From NCBI GenBank assembly GCA_038133505.1, contig JAYPTI010000165.1, forward strand, positions 1 through 6,561: DNA of 6,561 nucleotides, given 5' to 3'. The notes below the pieces were generated by a model. That model did not search any database. It had not been told where the DNA came from and was given only the letters and a program-made list of their open reading frames with translations. Below, in pieces: positions 6,061 to 6,561 of the stretch. This DNA comes from JAYQUR01 sp038133505 (lineage in GTDB: Bacteria; Pseudomonadota; Alphaproteobacteria; MPNO01; UBA830). Made by a program: the position numbers and the translations under genes. Numbering within the stretch: the first letter of the stretch is position 1; each line of letters starts with the position of its first letter.

Positions 6061-6068
6061 CGGCTTAA
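6054..6068. promoter_or_regulatory. CtrA-like box TTAA-N7-TTAA
   Basis: TTAA at 6054-6057 and TTAA at 6065-6068 are exactly 7 nt apart, the full consensus known for the alphaproteobacterial cell-cycle regulator CtrA. The site lies about 85 nt upstream of the likely glycosyltransferase start and overlaps the inverted repeat. The match is seen; binding is inference. A third TTAA at 6045-6048 gives a second, off-spaced half site. Confidence 0.35.
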
Positions 6069-6151
6069 ACCCTTTTTGCGATAGTGACCGGATGTTAGCG
6101 GTGCCGGACGTCCTCGGACGGTCGGATTTGCCGCGAAACGGGGGAATAGCC

Positions 6152-6561
6152 GTGCACGCTTGTCCGATGGCGACCGGACCGACCGACGCACCGCCGCGCT
6201 GTAGCGCGCGCGGGCGCGATTGCGTGCCGTCTGCCGACGGAAAGCGCCAGCCGATTACGGATCGATCCCCATGCCTATTACGACGCGGCCGCCGACAACC
6301 TGCGGCACATCCGCAGCCTGTTCGCCAACGCCCGGTGCGACGGCTGGCGCCCGTAACTGATGAGCCCCGGCGAAGGCAGACTGACGCAGACGGTCGAACA
6401 GGCCGGGGGCGACGTTACCATCGTCCCGCAGCACGGCCGGCTCGACCGATACGGCGGCACCGTCCTGTCGTCCGGCCTGGTCGACCGGGTCGGCGTGATC
6501 GCGACCCTGATTTCATACAACTTCCGTGTCCTCCGCGCCCTGAAAGCGAACCGGCCGGATG
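6152..6561 (+). pseudogene. Glycosyltransferase (family-4-like) N-terminal part, disrupted as written, cut by right edge
   Basis: This is the beginning of a probable GT-B fold glycosyltransferase for surface polysaccharide. Codons 6258-6353 read RIDPHAYYDAAADNLRHI and onward to DGWRP, and 29 of the 32 end in G or C. After an in-frame TAA at 6354-6356 the same frame continues LMSPGEGRL, then GGDVTIVPQHGRLDRYGG, and near the edge LRALKANRPD. This is the usual sequence of events in the N-terminal domain of such enzymes (donor-side loop, second strand, RPD before the next strand). No ATG, GTG or TTG opens this frame after TAG 6147-6149. A GTG at 6152, with GGGGGA (6140-6145) 6 nt upstream, opens another frame reading to KRQPI (about 6254-6256), which would join by a frameshift near 6257. 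Two lesions suggest a pseudogene, or sequencing error next to the gap-containing contig end. The start is the least certain part. Confidence 0.55.

Noticed and set aside
6106..6120. GGACGTCC palindrome and CGTCC-TC-GGACG hairpin upstream of the glycosyltransferase
   Set aside because: Short GC-rich symmetry of a kind expected by chance in this composition; no second copy elsewhere supports a function.
6278..6520. 80-codon minus-strand open frame at the right edge
   Set aside because: It opposes the glycosyltransferase-like coding sequence, which shows strong G/C third positions and recognisable motifs; the minus frame shows neither.

Overview
The window looks like a high-GC alphaproteobacterial chromosome, most likely from a draft or metagenome assembly. 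The signs are strong G/C preference at third codon positions, purine-rich Shine-Dalgarno sites (AGGGAGGA, AAAGGAGA), a tripartite TRAP carboxylate importer, and a TTAA-N7-TTAA motif matching the alphaproteobacterial CtrA consensus. A run of ten Ns at 5911-5920 marks an assembly join. No RNA gene, insertion sequence or CRISPR array was seen.

Left part (1-2738, minus strand): a TRAP transporter operon read right to left. It runs dctP (periplasmic binding protein), dctQ (small membrane subunit, TTG start coupled to the end of dctP) and dctM (large permease, cut by the left edge). A 224-bp divergent intergenic region (2739-2962) with several short symmetrical repeats separates it from a plus-strand gene (2963-4117). 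That gene encodes a two-cupin ring-cleavage dioxygenase of the gentisate/salicylate/1-hydroxy-2-naphthoate type. The arrangement suggests uptake of an aromatic or related carboxylate by the TRAP system and oxidative ring opening by the dioxygenase. No downstream catabolic gene is in the window to confirm this.

Middle (4172-4693, minus strand): a HigA/VapI-type antitoxin-like regulator, convergent with the dioxygenase gene. It has no HigB toxin beside it and carries an unusual acidic, Pro/Ala-rich tail about as long as its DNA-binding part. Upstream is an AT-richer stretch with a plausible promoter, a tandem 7-mer and two mutually exclusive inverted repeats.

Right part (5015-6561, plus strand): probable cell-surface polysaccharide genes. 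The first is an extended-SDR NAD-dependent sugar epimerase/dehydratase whose usual catalytic Tyr is Phe. Its C-terminus lies in another frame across the N run, so the gap length is wrong. Next come an inverted repeat with a CtrA-like box, then the start of a family-4-like glycosyltransferase. As written, that gene has an in-frame TAA and an apparent upstream frameshift, so it is either a pseudogene or poor sequence near a contig end.
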